From the NCBI GenBank assembly GCA_914767715.1, contig OU612073.1, positions 17,052,001 to 17,112,000 of the forward strand: DNA of 60,000 nt. The letters run 5' to 3'. A program made the position numbers and the translations under genes. Each line of letters opens with the position of its first letter. Positions within the stretch are counted from its first letter, which is position 1. A model generated the notes under the pieces. The model was not told the DNA's origin and did not search any database. It saw nothing but the letters and a program-made list of their open reading frames with translations. The DNA comes from Membranipora membranacea (taxonomy: Eukaryota > Bryozoa > Gymnolaemata > Cheilostomatida > Membraniporidae). Of the stretch, positions 39,701-51,020 are shown in pieces.

Positions 39701-42700
39701 CACCTTAGAGGGTTTTCATCTGGTTTTTTAAAAGCCCAAATTGAGTTCATCTTCAGATTAAAATTTTGGTTTGGACAATAATGCAGCATTTCAAATAAAA
39801 ATTTGTGCAATCAAAAAACAAATGAATTGCGTCATTCGATAACACAAAATGTACAATAATTGACATTCATAGATGATGTGATGTCACTTCGGGTCCATGG
39901 TCAAATTCAAATACCCTCCAATCTAGTGTATGGTTTTGTCAATTTTTGAGGTAGGTGATTCTGCAATATTTCTATTGCCACGCTGCCTCATGGCATGTGA
40001 AGGAAGTTTAATTGTGCTGCATAAACGCGTCCTCAAGGTGAGCCGTGACGTCCTGTCTCGCCACCCAGGCCGATAAATGATGAATTCAATTAACCAATCA
40101 TCATCTAGGGTTGCTGATTGAGTGTCAAATCTGCAAAAACCTACATAACATAATACGCAATGGGTCTTTTGTTATCCTGCAAGCTCTATCAGTGTTGCGT
40201 GGGAACTTACATGCATTGAGCCACCTGTAACATCGCATGACCACATAGATCAATCATCTCTTTTGATTGATTCTACATTCTACTGCTGTCCTTATCATTT
40301 CATGATTAATTTCAAGATCTATCGATGGTCATGGTCCAAATAAGTACACAAAAGAATTACAATTTTCAATATGAAGTTTGGAGTTTGTACTGAGCAAAGT
40401 TTTGGTATCAGCATGTTTATAGGAGTACATCAAACGCCAAAAATAGAATAATCTGTACATGACAGATAATCCGGGTTTCCTTGTAAATCATGTAATATTT
40501 TGAAAATCTGCCTTTTCCTGAACTCGGTGAGCTCATAGAGGAGCGGCTTATGATAAACTCTTCCTACATGCGGAAATCAATGTCGCCATTATAAATGTTG
40601 CAGCAAAACTTTTGTAAGGCAAGGAATCGTTCTGAGAAAACTTCAGCAGTAACACCTTCGGGGATCTTTCAATTAGAATGAGCAATGGTTCACTAAAGCA
40701 AATTATCACTATCACATCCCCCCTGGTGTCCGCTTCAACCATGATTTGTTTTACACTCCTTTGAGTGGTAAATGCTTTTGTTGATATTATGGAGGAGAAT
40801 AATACTTGCTGATTTAATAGCACCTTCGCCAACCCCAATACCATGATTGTGCTACTGGTGCCATATAATTTGATCCTATGTTTTATAAGTATCAAGTAGA
40901 CTTAGCAGTAGTGAGTGTCACCTGCATTCTACTTCATATTGTGAAGTGATGAATTTTGAAAATTCGAAAATCAAACCACCTGTTTACTTCTGGAGATGTT
41001 TGGCCTTGGGCTCAATAATCAACAAGTTGCTACATGGTTTGACATGCCTGGCAAAATACTGGGAGCAGTTTAGTCCTGAAGTAGGTGTATATCGACTCCT
41101 TTCCTTGAATTAAGTTGTGCATCCACACTGCAATTGTGGTCTGCAAACGGCAATGGATGGCTGTGCGCTTCGTTTACAAGTCTGCTCTCAATTCTGCAGT
41201 TTGTGAGATCAAAACACAACGATCTCCAAAACAAACCAGATCATACATCTCATGTGCAAACTGATATTTACATCACTCTCCTTACCAACCCCTTGTATGG
41301 ACGGAAGTAGAACCAAATACTTAGCTATGGCCATATCAGGGTTTGATAACGGAGTTCATGATTAGATAAAGAGTGAAGGAAGCCCACCATGTGTTAGAAC
41401 AGATGTTCGTCCTCATACTCGCAGCCGTGCAAATAACGTTCAGTGTAGAGGGTTCCTATAACGCGATACAAACGTTGAACTTTGCGGGACAGTATTGTCA
41501 CTTTAGATAGAGGACTATCTTGCTGTGCCCATATATTTTTCTTCTTTTTATCTACACAAATCCTGTGTATTAGTTGCATGAAAGCCCTCTATATGAAAGA
41601 CGCCATTGGTATTAAAATATTGGGCCCATTATGGTTTCCAATCAAGAGTATATCATTTAGAAAGCAAAATCATTGTCGCGTCATATTGCATTTTGTCAGG
41701 GATACTGAGCAACAAGGCTGTTGTTCCCACCGTGATTTTCTATGGCATCATTTGCTGTGAGAGGCGTTGCTCAGTGAAGGTCAACCGTGGGCATGTCCAG
41801 GAAATCTCACAGCACTACGTGACTGAAATCAGGAACTGTAACACAATCCCCACCCTAACAAATTATAAACTTGTGATTTATTGTGATTTGAAAAAGATAT
41901 TTATTATATTTTTAAAGTCATCAATGTTGTGGTCTGCATGTCTTAATGACTAATTAAATAATACTAATACAAATTATATACATTTATATAAGTTGAAACA
42001 AAATATTGTCACACTATTCAAACGGTCAGTAGTTTAAGTGGTTAAACTCTTTAAATATGGAAATACATAAAATCTTTCTGGCATTGATCACATTACATAA
42101 AATATTCTATATTTAGTTACAACATACAGATCTGCCACAAGTATGACATGACGCATTATGATGTCCCTTGATTTATGGTTGTGTTTGAGGAACACATAAC
42201 TCACTAACTGTATCCGAACTGCCTACCTGGTTACACTCACTATCAAGTTTTATGGTTTCTTGTCAAAAAAAAGAGATGACTAAGTTCACACGCCTGGTGT
42301 GAATTTGAAAAATTTATTATAAGTTTAATTCCGATTTCTTCAAATATCTCAGAAAAGCAATTTGTGTGATGGAATTAACCAACTAATCGATTTGCAGATA
42401 GCTACAGAATTGGCTGTGACCAGTGAAATCCCAGGAGTTCATTGCTGTGATAAATACACCCCTATATTATCAGAACTGAACACTTCCTCATGTAATGAGC
42501 CAACAAAACCCATTTATCACATATATCCCTTAATTAATAACTTCACTTTGACAGGTATTTGTTTCACTTTGGTAATCATCAATCATTCAATGCCACCATG
42601 ATTTTAACACAGAGTAAGGATAAATTATCCTTACTCTGGGATTCTAAGCTCTGTTATTAGTTGTTTTGTGTTGATTTTTGGATTATTTTGTTTATTTTTA

Positions 42701-42842
42701 GAATGAGTGTTTCCTGAATTTGGAGGCACCTGTGGTGAGGGTCTGTGGACCTGATACACCTTTCCCTCATGTTTACGAGCAGTTCATCATACCAGACAAA
42801 TGGAGGTGCCTAGAAGCTGTCAAAAAACTCATCAATTACTAA
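24722..42842 (+). CDS. BCKDHB: 2-oxoisovalerate dehydrogenase subunit beta, mitochondrial (BCKDH E1-beta), 8 exons, 372 aa
   Basis: Exons 24722-24857, 26418-26495, 27016-27218, 27457-27646, 28260-28397, 34598-34743, 37104-37190 and 42702-42842 join with consistent phases into 1,119 nt. E1-beta pairs with E1-alpha and thiamine diphosphate to decarboxylate branched-chain 2-oxoacids from Leu, Ile and Val in the mitochondrial matrix. The first exon encodes [20 protein letters not shown], rich in Arg/Ser and free of acids, as in a matrix targeting peptide, then VSHFVF. Conserved blocks follow: [90 protein letters not shown], and the C-terminus [11 protein letters not shown]...INY. Length is near the vertebrate protein (about 390 aa). 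The ATG has a G at -3 and +4. Introns 4 (6.2 kb) and 6 (5.5 kb) are large and hold repeats. Confidence 0.96.
25061..25700 (-). other. Coding-like fragments in BCKDHB intron 1, unrecognised
   Basis: Two open frames lie in succession on the minus strand: about 25495-25690, containing [19 protein letters not shown], and 25061-25324, containing [19 protein letters not shown]. Their composition is protein-like and they are separated by stops. They could be the remnant of a transposon or of a processed gene, or chance. No domain was recognised. Confidence 0.25.
25828..26175. mobile_element. 348-bp MITE with TA flanks and an internal tRNA-like sequence
   Basis: Terminal inverted repeats CCCTATAGGAGTT (25828-25840) and AACTCCTATAGGG (26163-26175) are perfect over 13 bp and are flanked by TA on both sides, as in Tc1/mariner-type MITEs. 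No transposase frame is present. A tRNA-like module occupies about 25984-26065. The element is in intron 1 of BCKDHB. Confidence 0.8.
25984..26065 (+). mobile_element. tRNA-like (SINE-type) module inside the MITE
   Basis: An A-box-like TGGTGTAGTGG and a B box GGTTCGAATCC (26042-26052) are present. The T stem CTGGG/CCCAG pairs perfectly, but the sequence after it cannot pair with the 5' side to form an acceptor stem, so this is a pol III promoter relic and not a functional tRNA. Confidence 0.55.
30359..30425 (+). repeat. Imperfect GGTCTGGGTTAGG-type tandem repeat
   Basis: Several imperfect copies of a G-rich unit with TTAGG cores follow each other. Closely spaced G-pairs and one GGG could allow a weak G-quadruplex. 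Confidence 0.55.
31351..31412. repeat. 21-bp minisatellite, 3 copies
   Basis: Units start at 31351, 31372 and 31393 with consensus CTATTCATCCACAATCCCC(C/A)A. Near-identical copies imply recent duplication. Confidence 0.85.
34191..34544. mobile_element. Foldback element with a minisatellite at its centre
   Basis: The left arm from 34191 (TGTCATTGTAATGAGGATTA) and the right arm ending at 34544 are imperfect reverse complements over more than 100 bp; both include a GTTTGACATCCTGT segment and a CTCTGGGTTTGTCT segment. The spacer holds the 12-bp repeat at 34346-34409. No transposase frame. It ends about 50 bp before exon 5 of BCKDHB. Confidence 0.7.
34346..34409. repeat. 12-bp minisatellite, about 5.3 copies
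   Basis: Unit GCCCTAACAGC(A/C). Each unit contains CCCTAA, the animal telomere motif on one strand. The unit length is a multiple of three, which explains the AAVR-repeat open frame on the minus strand; that frame is not considered a gene. Confidence 0.85.
39132..39201. repeat. Palindromic element, copy 1
   Basis: Arms containing CACAGAGTAAGGATA (left) and TATCCTTACTCTGTG (right) surround a spacer built from a repeated TATAAGGA unit. The arms extend outward into GATATCAT/ATGATATC. Confidence 0.75.
42608..42640. repeat. Palindromic element, copy 2
   Basis: CACAGAGTAAGGATAA and its inverted copy lie back to back with almost no spacer and one mismatch. Same core as the copy at 39132-39201, about 60 bp before the last BCKDHB exon. 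Confidence 0.8.
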
Positions 42843-43418
42843 ACGACCTGCGCAGAATTACATAACGGTACAGGATAATCTACATTGTTTTGGTTTTATC
42901 TTCTATCTTTAGTAACCATGTGAAAATTTGCCCGAATATTTTTGAGCAAATCATCAGATCGATCTTTGTTTACCCATTAGTTTCTGGATAACTGGTTATT
43001 ACGCTGACACCTTGGAGACAGTTTCATATCAGATAAATACCGACTGCATAGAAATACATTGAAAATTTGACAAGTTTGAGCAGGTTTGAGATAGACAGAA
43101 AATGAAGTTATCTTTTTCTGTAAACAAAGTAGGGACAAAGTGACACAAGAACTTTTCAACTTTTCCAGCCAACAGGCAACATTCTAACATAAGATCAATT
43201 GAGGTTTATCTAGCAACAGGCTAAGAGGTTGGAGCCCGTCTCCAAGGTCCATGTGTCATTCCAGTATCAAAAACTTTGGTCTAACATGCCAAGAGTTTGG
43301 TACTTCAAAAGCAAATCGGCGTTCTCCTGCGGCATCACCAACATGGCTTGCAATTGCAATCATTATATATTTCTCAGAGGGTTCTTTCTCTTGAGAACCC
43401 ATGCCCTCCGCCCACCAT

Positions 43419-45204
43419 TCAATTATGTCCTGGCTTTACCATTATTTGAGAATTTACCACTTTGTGTCCTCCAAGGGTGTCTGAAAACATCTACCTGATA
43501 GGTCTGGCCATGTTAGACCTTCCTCGGGTCACAGTTGTGAAGTGTCTATAATACTCGACAGTTTAAGTGTATACAGCAGTGAGAGGTCTGTGCACTGTAA
43601 TTTCTTACAATCGTATCGGTCATTTGCAGGTTGGCATTTATATTCCATGCCTCCTGAGGCCCTACTCCTTTATCACCTGCATAAAGTAACCACTTACCTG
43701 CCTGCTCCCTTGTGGGCTCAAATTCATCCATATGAACCAATTTGAGACCAATCATTCTCAGCTCGTTATAACAATCAGGACCCTCCTCAGGCCAAACAGT
43801 TGAGACTATAAGACTTGACCTATAGAGAGCTCCTTTTCCAGTATTAATTGGGCCACTATGCAGGTGTGAACTGTGATGACTTCTCAGACTACCCTGGTTT
43901 CCAAAACTACCTGCAAAGCAATTCCCTTTCTATTTAAACAATTATTTGATGCTTCAGTGATGTACAGACGTATGTATGGCATGAAGACCAAATATGGGAA
44001 TCGGTCCGACAACCAAAAGATAGGTACAGAGATTTATTTTGTAGCGATGCGTTGCCTTTGTACAATACAGTTCATCCAACCAAGTCCTTCCCTTTACTGG
44101 TGTTATTACCACATCAAAGTGAGGTGCTATTTCCTGGAACTCTCCTAGGAACGCGTTTGAAGTGGCGGAGACAGATAGATCAGATGAGCTGTTAAGGGCT
44201 TGCACTATGGAGTTATTGTTAGAGGAATATTGAAGTTGACTCCTCTCTATTCTTTGTCCACAGTCTGCTGTACTGAGTTCTCGATATGACCGATATTAAT
44301 ACACTCAACACCCTAACTGTATAATAGACCATAATCCCTCATTCCTATCCCTCCTCTCTCTCTCATAAGCGGTCTCTGAGAGATTTCCCTCATCTCCCGC
44401 CCTCCCCACATACTATTATGAGGCCTTCCTTGGTTCTTCCAAGACTTCTGTTTTCTATCACGGAGTTTTTTTGCGTAATCACTCAGCGATGATTGTGTTA
44501 CGCAGTAAAAGATTCATAACTGGAAACTGCTACTTGGAATGTTACATTAATAAGCTTTTTAACAGGATGTTTAACATCGTAATTGTCTACTAGGTTAATA
44601 TTATTATACATCTCTGTATAAGGGAGGCTGACAACAAAATACAGAGTCGATAAGGTGTCGCACTCCATATTAAGAGCTCTAGGCGCTATTTCAAAAACTG
44701 TATATCAAAAATAATCATAGGTTGACAAAGCAACTGAAGAACCTCATTGTTTGAAGATTGACACTGATTCATGCAAAAAGAGGCAGACGAGTTACAGTTG
44801 TGTTGACAGACAGCTATTTTTGTGACATCATTAGCAGTTAACTGATTATTTCACTTCCATCTCACATAATCTACCATAATTTGACCACTACATGCAGGAT
44901 GACGTGTCTATCTTAGTCAGTTTTTGCGGCAATTTTCTTACGTCTCCTTGTTGGGAAATTCCAAATAGAGATAAGCTTCTTTTATGTGACGCATGGAAAA
45001 ACCCTGATTTCCCATAATCCCACGGGCTCCATGATAAGCTGGGATTACGATGACGTTTGTGATCTTTGGGTTTTTACTTTTGTCGTACGCACATAGCATC
45101 TTGTTGGACAATATGTTGCTTTTTTCCTCGTTTGGGTGTCTGGCATGGGTGTGGTGTTTTTCTGCAGCATTGTGTACTGTGGCTTGGTGCATGTTGAGCA
45201 CCAT
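43419..45204 (-). CDS. Tentative 4-exon gene of unknown function, about 260 aa
   Basis: Proposed exons 45204-44942, 44272-44028, 43910-43698 and 43480-43419 join with consistent phases (783 nt). The third exon is the best supported: acceptor TTTGCAG, donor GCAG/GTAAGT, and an open frame that includes STVWPEEGPDCYNELRMIG. The last exon follows ATGTTTTCAG and ends after 19 full codons. The donor of exon 2 (GTACCT) is weak and the acceptor of exon 2 has little pyrimidine. The protein is rich in Ser, His and Asn, with no recognised domain, signal peptide or membrane segment. In a region with many chance open frames the chain could be accidental, so treat it as a hypothesis. Confidence 0.3.
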
Positions 45205-48200
45205 GCACTCTACGTATTATATATATACATCGAAAACAATATCTCCAAATGTACCATCAGCACATATCTTCCAGGATGATAACTTCACAGATTCCCACAT
45301 AATTCAGACACAATACCTGTAATATAACTCATTCAGTCAGAAACATAACAAGTTGAGTAGTTTCTTCAAATTCACTTCAGTTGTCAACTTTTGAAAGATG
45401 AATGGCCAGCTTCTCAAAGTGGAACTCTCGGCACTACGGCTGATATGAAGAGAGGCCTGACTCAGCATGGTCACCAAGCATGTGATCAAGTTTGAATTTT
45501 ATTCAACACTTGAGTGTTTGGATGTGAAAGTTTCCAAACATTATAAATGCAGCAGATTGGGCAGTGACATAAAAAGTGGGAAGGTGATTGTGAGCGTATT
45601 CATGCAACGTCTCTGTCACATCTCATGCTGTTGGCTTCACCCTAAGAAGGCCTTGCAAAAAATGGATGCATTTATTACGCACTTCAGACATTAAAAAATT
45701 GGCGACCTTATTTAATTTTCCGCTTCACAAGTCCGGCACCTTGACCAAGATTCCAAGCCCCATTTGGCTATATAATTCCACAAGGTCACATAAGAACTCT
45801 ATGAATCTACTTCATTTCCTTTGTTTATCTTGAAACCTGGAAAAAAATTGTTCTGTTTTTTTCTATACTGTTGTCGAAATCCTTTTTCCTATTTTTGCAT
45901 CTAAGTTGGTAATTCCCGGGTTTGAGCCGAAAGGTTACGAGTATTACTCTTTTTCCTGAGTGGGTGTCAACTCCAATCTTACAAGATGCTCACTACCCGC
46001 TTCCTAGACCCGCACCTGGTGATCATTGTATTATCTTCGGAAACTTAGCCGGCGTCTTCTGCTGATGCCGTCCTCCCAATGATTTTGCTTTTTAAATTGT
46101 TTTTTTCAGCATCATAAGATGCATGGGAAGTCGCATTTGATTGTTGCGGACTGTCTTAGATGTGTGCTGCCAGCTGCCGGAATAGTTGTTGTTCAATAAG
46201 TTTTGGCGAAGTGATTACCAGAAATGAGTTAGTAATTGGAGATGAAATTCATTACCAGCTCTTGCGGATTGCTGATATTATTATGACTGGAAGTTCCTGT
46301 TTGTTTGCTATGTCATTATGAGCCCAGCGCTGTCTGGCAGCGTCAGAGGCACATTCAAAGAGATGGTAATGAAACAGCATCATCTGACAGGTGTTTCGGA
46401 CAGGTGGTATGAAACAACAAGCCTATGATTGTTACCTAAACATAATCTCCTGTATCTATCATGACTTGCGTTCTGCTATTTGTAACCTAGCGGTGGCTGT
46501 CACCATCATCATTAGCATCTAAACTCATTTAGAGTCAGCAGTCAACCCTAGGTTTGATCGTGAGTCTCAGCAGCTATTCGTAGCCATCTTCTCACCAATC
46601 TTCTCACAGCTCATATTGCACGCCCTGACAAGCATAAAGTCTAATCTTCGTCATGCTGCTGATAACAGAGTTTGTTTTGGACTGTCATTGCTATTATATC
46701 ATCTGAAGATAAACTCTGTTCTAATGAGCAGGCAGAATTCCCAATTTCCAATCTCTTTGTGGTCAGTGAATTTTGGAAAGTTTATTTGGGGGAAATAGGG
46801 CAATATGCTGTTTTATCTTTTGTGAACTCCTAATGTTATCTACTGGTCTTTCTCCGTGTGATAGATCAGAACTCATAGTGTGACGGTATATGATGAAGTT
46901 ATATTTGCCGTCTTCCACAGAGCATGGTGAAAGGGACAGGGTACAAAGAGGAACAGTTATACCATGCTCAACCTAGCATCCAAATGTGTCTTCATTTAAC
47001 CCTACAATAAGAATTTTGATCCATATATCATCCAAAACTGTACAGAAGTGTGTGATTTCCTGATAACCTAATAATAAATATACAGTAATGACGGCAGAAA
47101 AAAACAGAACTGGTAGCAGTTGTAATATCATTTCCATTAGCAGTTGTTAGACATATTCTTTGTCAACTTTCCCAATGGTGACAACGTTTTCTTCATCTTT
47201 CCTCACACATTTTCTTCTGATTATTTTGTAGTGAAAGACGAATCTCAGACCGATAGATCTGAAGGGAAATGATTAATTACAGCAAATACAGATAAATTGT
47301 GCCAAAAACTCCTCCTTGAGACCACAGATCTGAAGGCCAGTTATAATAGTCATGTGAATCTCCTTATATCATCGGATGAATGACTTTTATTTCTTTTATT
47401 ATGAGATGCTATTTCTCTTTTGTTTTGCTAAAAATCCGGAATACTGGTAAAGGTTTGTAGTTTAGTGTGGAGCCTGTTCTGTGTGCTGTATATTACTTTT
47501 CTCAAAATACATACCATTGTTCTAGATCTGTATTATGCCGGCTCAACCGCAGTAACAATCCAAATTAAAGTTTGATGATATGTGAAATGGATTATGATGC
47601 TGGTATATTATATAAATACTGGTATATTATCTCAATACTCGCTTATGCAACATTGGATGGTGCATGTGAGGAAAGGGTGGAGGGAGGGGGCAGATCGAAC
47701 CAACCACTAAAGCCAGCGCTGGACTGAAGGAATGCTAGAGAAAATCGTCAATCCCCAATATCATTAGGTTAACTTAGATAAACCGTGTATCAAGTATAGT
47801 GATAAGACTAAAAACAAACTTTTTATTAGGAAAGCGCGATTTTCATTGTGGATAATATGTCAAAGAGCAGAAATTGGCCATGGTGAACCTCAATGGATTC
47901 CAAAGTCGTTTTCAGCGAATTTGACATATTATGAAGTACCAGCTTTATAGAGCCAAGTTTTCTTCACAGCCAAATTTGTCGCTCCGATTGGTTACCAGTC
48001 TGTACCTATTTATAATGAGATGAGATAAATTGGTAGGTTGAGATCTAGACCAAGTTTGGTCCATTTGCCTGCATTCCGAGCTGCTCCCGAACTACTGATC
48101 AGGCCGCGTGACCAGTGGAAGGGAGCAACTGGAATGCAGGCTATTGGATTAAACTTGATCTTGTTGAGATCATAACAGAAGTAAATATCTGATGTGCCGG

Positions 48201-48662
48201 CAGTCTGTTACTTTTTCTATTTCTTTACCTTTGAACCTATGACAGTAAAATTACATTCCAGCTATGCAACTTTCCCCGAAAGATCTGGCCTAGTTTGTGA
48301 CATTTGATTTGACAAAATCTAGCTTGGAAACTTAGATAATTGCATATTTCATCTGACATCATTTGCATACAGCTGTTTCATGAGTAGGGTAATAATAAAA
48401 GAACATTCCCAGAATGCACCATTAACCTGGAATTCCCAGGTAGATCAGGAATATCCAGTATGTGCTATCATGGGCTTTATCTGGCTTGGGTTTCCTGAAA
48501 ACTGACTCGTAGGACACTCATCATCATGCCCTGTCATATTGTTGACAAAAACTACCCACAAAAGCCTGCATGATGGTTGAGATCATATATCACCTCAAGC
48601 TTTGATGTTTCAAACTACCCTAACATCCTGCCCGACCATTCCTGCCGCCCATTCCATGAAAT

Positions 48663-48716
48663 TGATAAACTCAGATACCAACCGTCAAGGAGGACGGCTG
48701 GTATCTGAGTTTATCA
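48663..48716. repeat. Near-perfect 24-bp hairpin
   Basis: Arms 48663-48686 and 48693-48716 match at 23 of 24 positions around a 6-base loop. It overlaps the end of a minus-strand open frame (48671-48913), whose stop codon lies in the stem. Confidence 0.9.
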
Positions 48717-50113
48717 TTTTCATATATGTATTCATAACAGTCACTGTTGACCAAGCATTGACTGACCAATAATTGTGTTGGTTTTTTTGCAAGCTCGATC
48801 ACTGGTTCTACAACAGCGCAGGTGTTATAGTTTTGTGACATCATAAGCGTCCCTTCAGCATAGAGTCTGACCCTTCCCACTGTTGTATTGACATCTCCAG
48901 AAAGCAAGAACATCCGTGAAATGGTGGCATTAAAGGGTTTATAATATTAGTGAGATATTTGGCAATAAAACTTCGCTATTGATGACCTTGTTGTTTCATG
49001 AGAGCATCATCTATGGAATCAATCATCGCTGATATCAGCTGTGGCTATATCCTCTTGACAATACTATGCCAGGTCCTGGCCAGGTCCTGTTGTGTCAGGC
49101 TGGTGACACAAGTCATTACTTGCCGAAAGAATCCAGGAGTAAACATGTTTCATAATTGACTGGTGCTTACCGTTCTCAACGGCATATTCTAAATTAGACC
49201 TTGCCCACACGATCCATGTAAAGTAAAGATTGTGCGATGTTTTCTCATTACAGTACTTTGTTCGTTTACGGCAGGCAACAGTTAATGTAGTACTGCAGTA
49301 ATGCAGTAGATTTTTATCATCTGCCTGCACATGATTGATAGTTGGATAAATTATAAATGTGCAATAAATTATAAAAATACACATTTTTAATAAATCACAG
49401 AGTATTATAGATAGAACCATATTTCATGTGAATAATATATGTCACATAGAGATATAATAGAGTATGGGATGTCTAATGATGGACAACTTCCACTTCCTAA
49501 TTATGTCACTTCAAAAATAAAGATTTAGATATCAGCATACAACCGTAACATCAAAATGAACAACTGTAGAGACAATATTTCTAGGCTGAGCCGATAAATT
49601 ATATGTATTTGAGTGGTAGCAGCCTGTCACATTAGCCAGGTTCATCATGATAATGAGATCGCTGACATCATTGGCCGCACAGCGCTAGGTGACGGCCAAG
49701 AAGGAAATATATTTAGCTCATTTTTTCACATTATTTTTTCATCAATCCACACAAGGACCGGCAGACATGATTGCTTAGCAAGTATTGCGTATAGCTGATC
49801 GCAAAATTTGATTTCCTTTCCCAGTGATCATAAGATTGACTTGGTAACTGACACGAGTTGACGTGATCTTTCATAAAATTCACTGTCTTCTGAAACTAGC
49901 AACACGTGTCGTTTATTCTCTGTATTCACAAGTACCAAACATGGATCGGCTCAATAAATTCCTGGCCCTTGATAATTTTTGCATGAGGTTTTAATTAGTA
50001 TTTTGGTGCAAAGATAGGGCAGCGTGCACGTCCAGCCTGCAAGGTACCTGTATGATTGCTACAAAAATGAAACACACAATTCCCATAGTGCCATCAGGTC
50101 ATAAATACTACTC

Positions 50114-50171
50114 CACCGTCACACCAATACTCTATAGAAGAGCACCGTCACACCAATACTCTATAGAAGAG
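50114..50171. repeat. 29-bp direct tandem duplication
   Basis: Two perfect adjacent copies start at 50114 and 50143 (CACCGTCACACCAATACTCT...). Confidence 0.9.
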
Positions 50172-50809
50172 CACTGTTTTGCCTAAAGCCTAAAAAGACA
50201 AACCTTGATTAATTACAGGCATGCCCACCTACATAACACAAAAAAAACAATAGGGTGTTGGTTGTGTATTAGTGAAGATGAGTACTGAGGTAGACTTGTT
50301 GCGTCTACGAAGCCGTAGAAATTGACCGGATGACACAAGTCTCTGTGATATTAGACTTTTCCGGTCACGAGACACCCATCTAAACACACATTTACCAATT
50401 GGCACGATCACCTAAACTTATCTGAGGTAAAATGAAAAATTGACACAGTATAAAACTGGACTTTGTCGCAAAACTTGACTGGCCATCTTGCATCAATTAG
50501 GAGCCCATAATATTGACAGCTGATATCGCCTCAATCCATTGGACAGTCAGAAGTAGAACGCAGTCTGGAATGGCTGCATCGCCAAGAGGACTGCTGACGG
50601 GCAGGAACTCTAATCCGTCGAGTTACATAGTACATTGGAACTTTGTTTCCAGGGCTGTCAAAGTCTGCTCCTTAGATCTATCTAAACTAATAGGGCACAG
50701 TGAAGGTATCCCACAATGCACTTGTCTGGAATTCCCAGTAAGCTCATGCTAATGCCAATGGCAACAGTATGAAATTGACATGGTTTTCCTCAAACTTCAG
50801 GGGTAGGAG

Positions 50810-51020
50810 GGGGCTCAGTTGGTTAGAGCGCCGGTTCTTCAACACCCAAGTGATGAAGGTCGTGGGATCGAATCCCACTGCAGTCTAACGACTATTGGGG
50901 TTTGGTTGGCCCCCAAGTGTGCTCCGACCTGCCTGCAAACAGAGAGCAAAAACTGGCGCAGATATTGCGGCAAAATAATATTACGCCGGCCATGCTTCGG
51001 GATGTGGCGTGTGATATGAC
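50810..51020 (+). mobile_element. tRNA-derived SINE, family 2
   Basis: The A box (GGGCTCAGTTGG, within 50811-50822) and B box (GGATCGAATCC, 50865-50875) have tRNA spacing, and the T stem GTGGG/CCCAC is perfect. The 3' part does not restore an acceptor stem and an unrelated body continues to about 51020. The two overlapping open frames here derive from the SINE. Confidence 0.6.

Larger units (their letters stand above)
37191..42701. other. BCKDHB intron 6
   Basis: A 5.5-kb intron. It holds two related short palindromes (39132-39201 and 42608-42640) and an imperfect hairpin near 39391-39470. The rest has no recognisable gene. The long open frames near 40548-40895 (-) and 41482-41953 (+) show no domain or splice context. 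Confidence 0.5.

Noticed and set aside
20432-40700. Shared TCTTTCAATTAGAATGA at 20432 and 40668 as copies of one repeat
   Set aside because: Identity does not extend clearly beyond about 20 bases, so coincidence cannot be excluded.
49064-49420. 118-aa minus-strand open frame
   Set aside because: No domain and no splice context. It starts with a hydrophobic stretch and is of the length expected by chance for this much AT-rich sequence.
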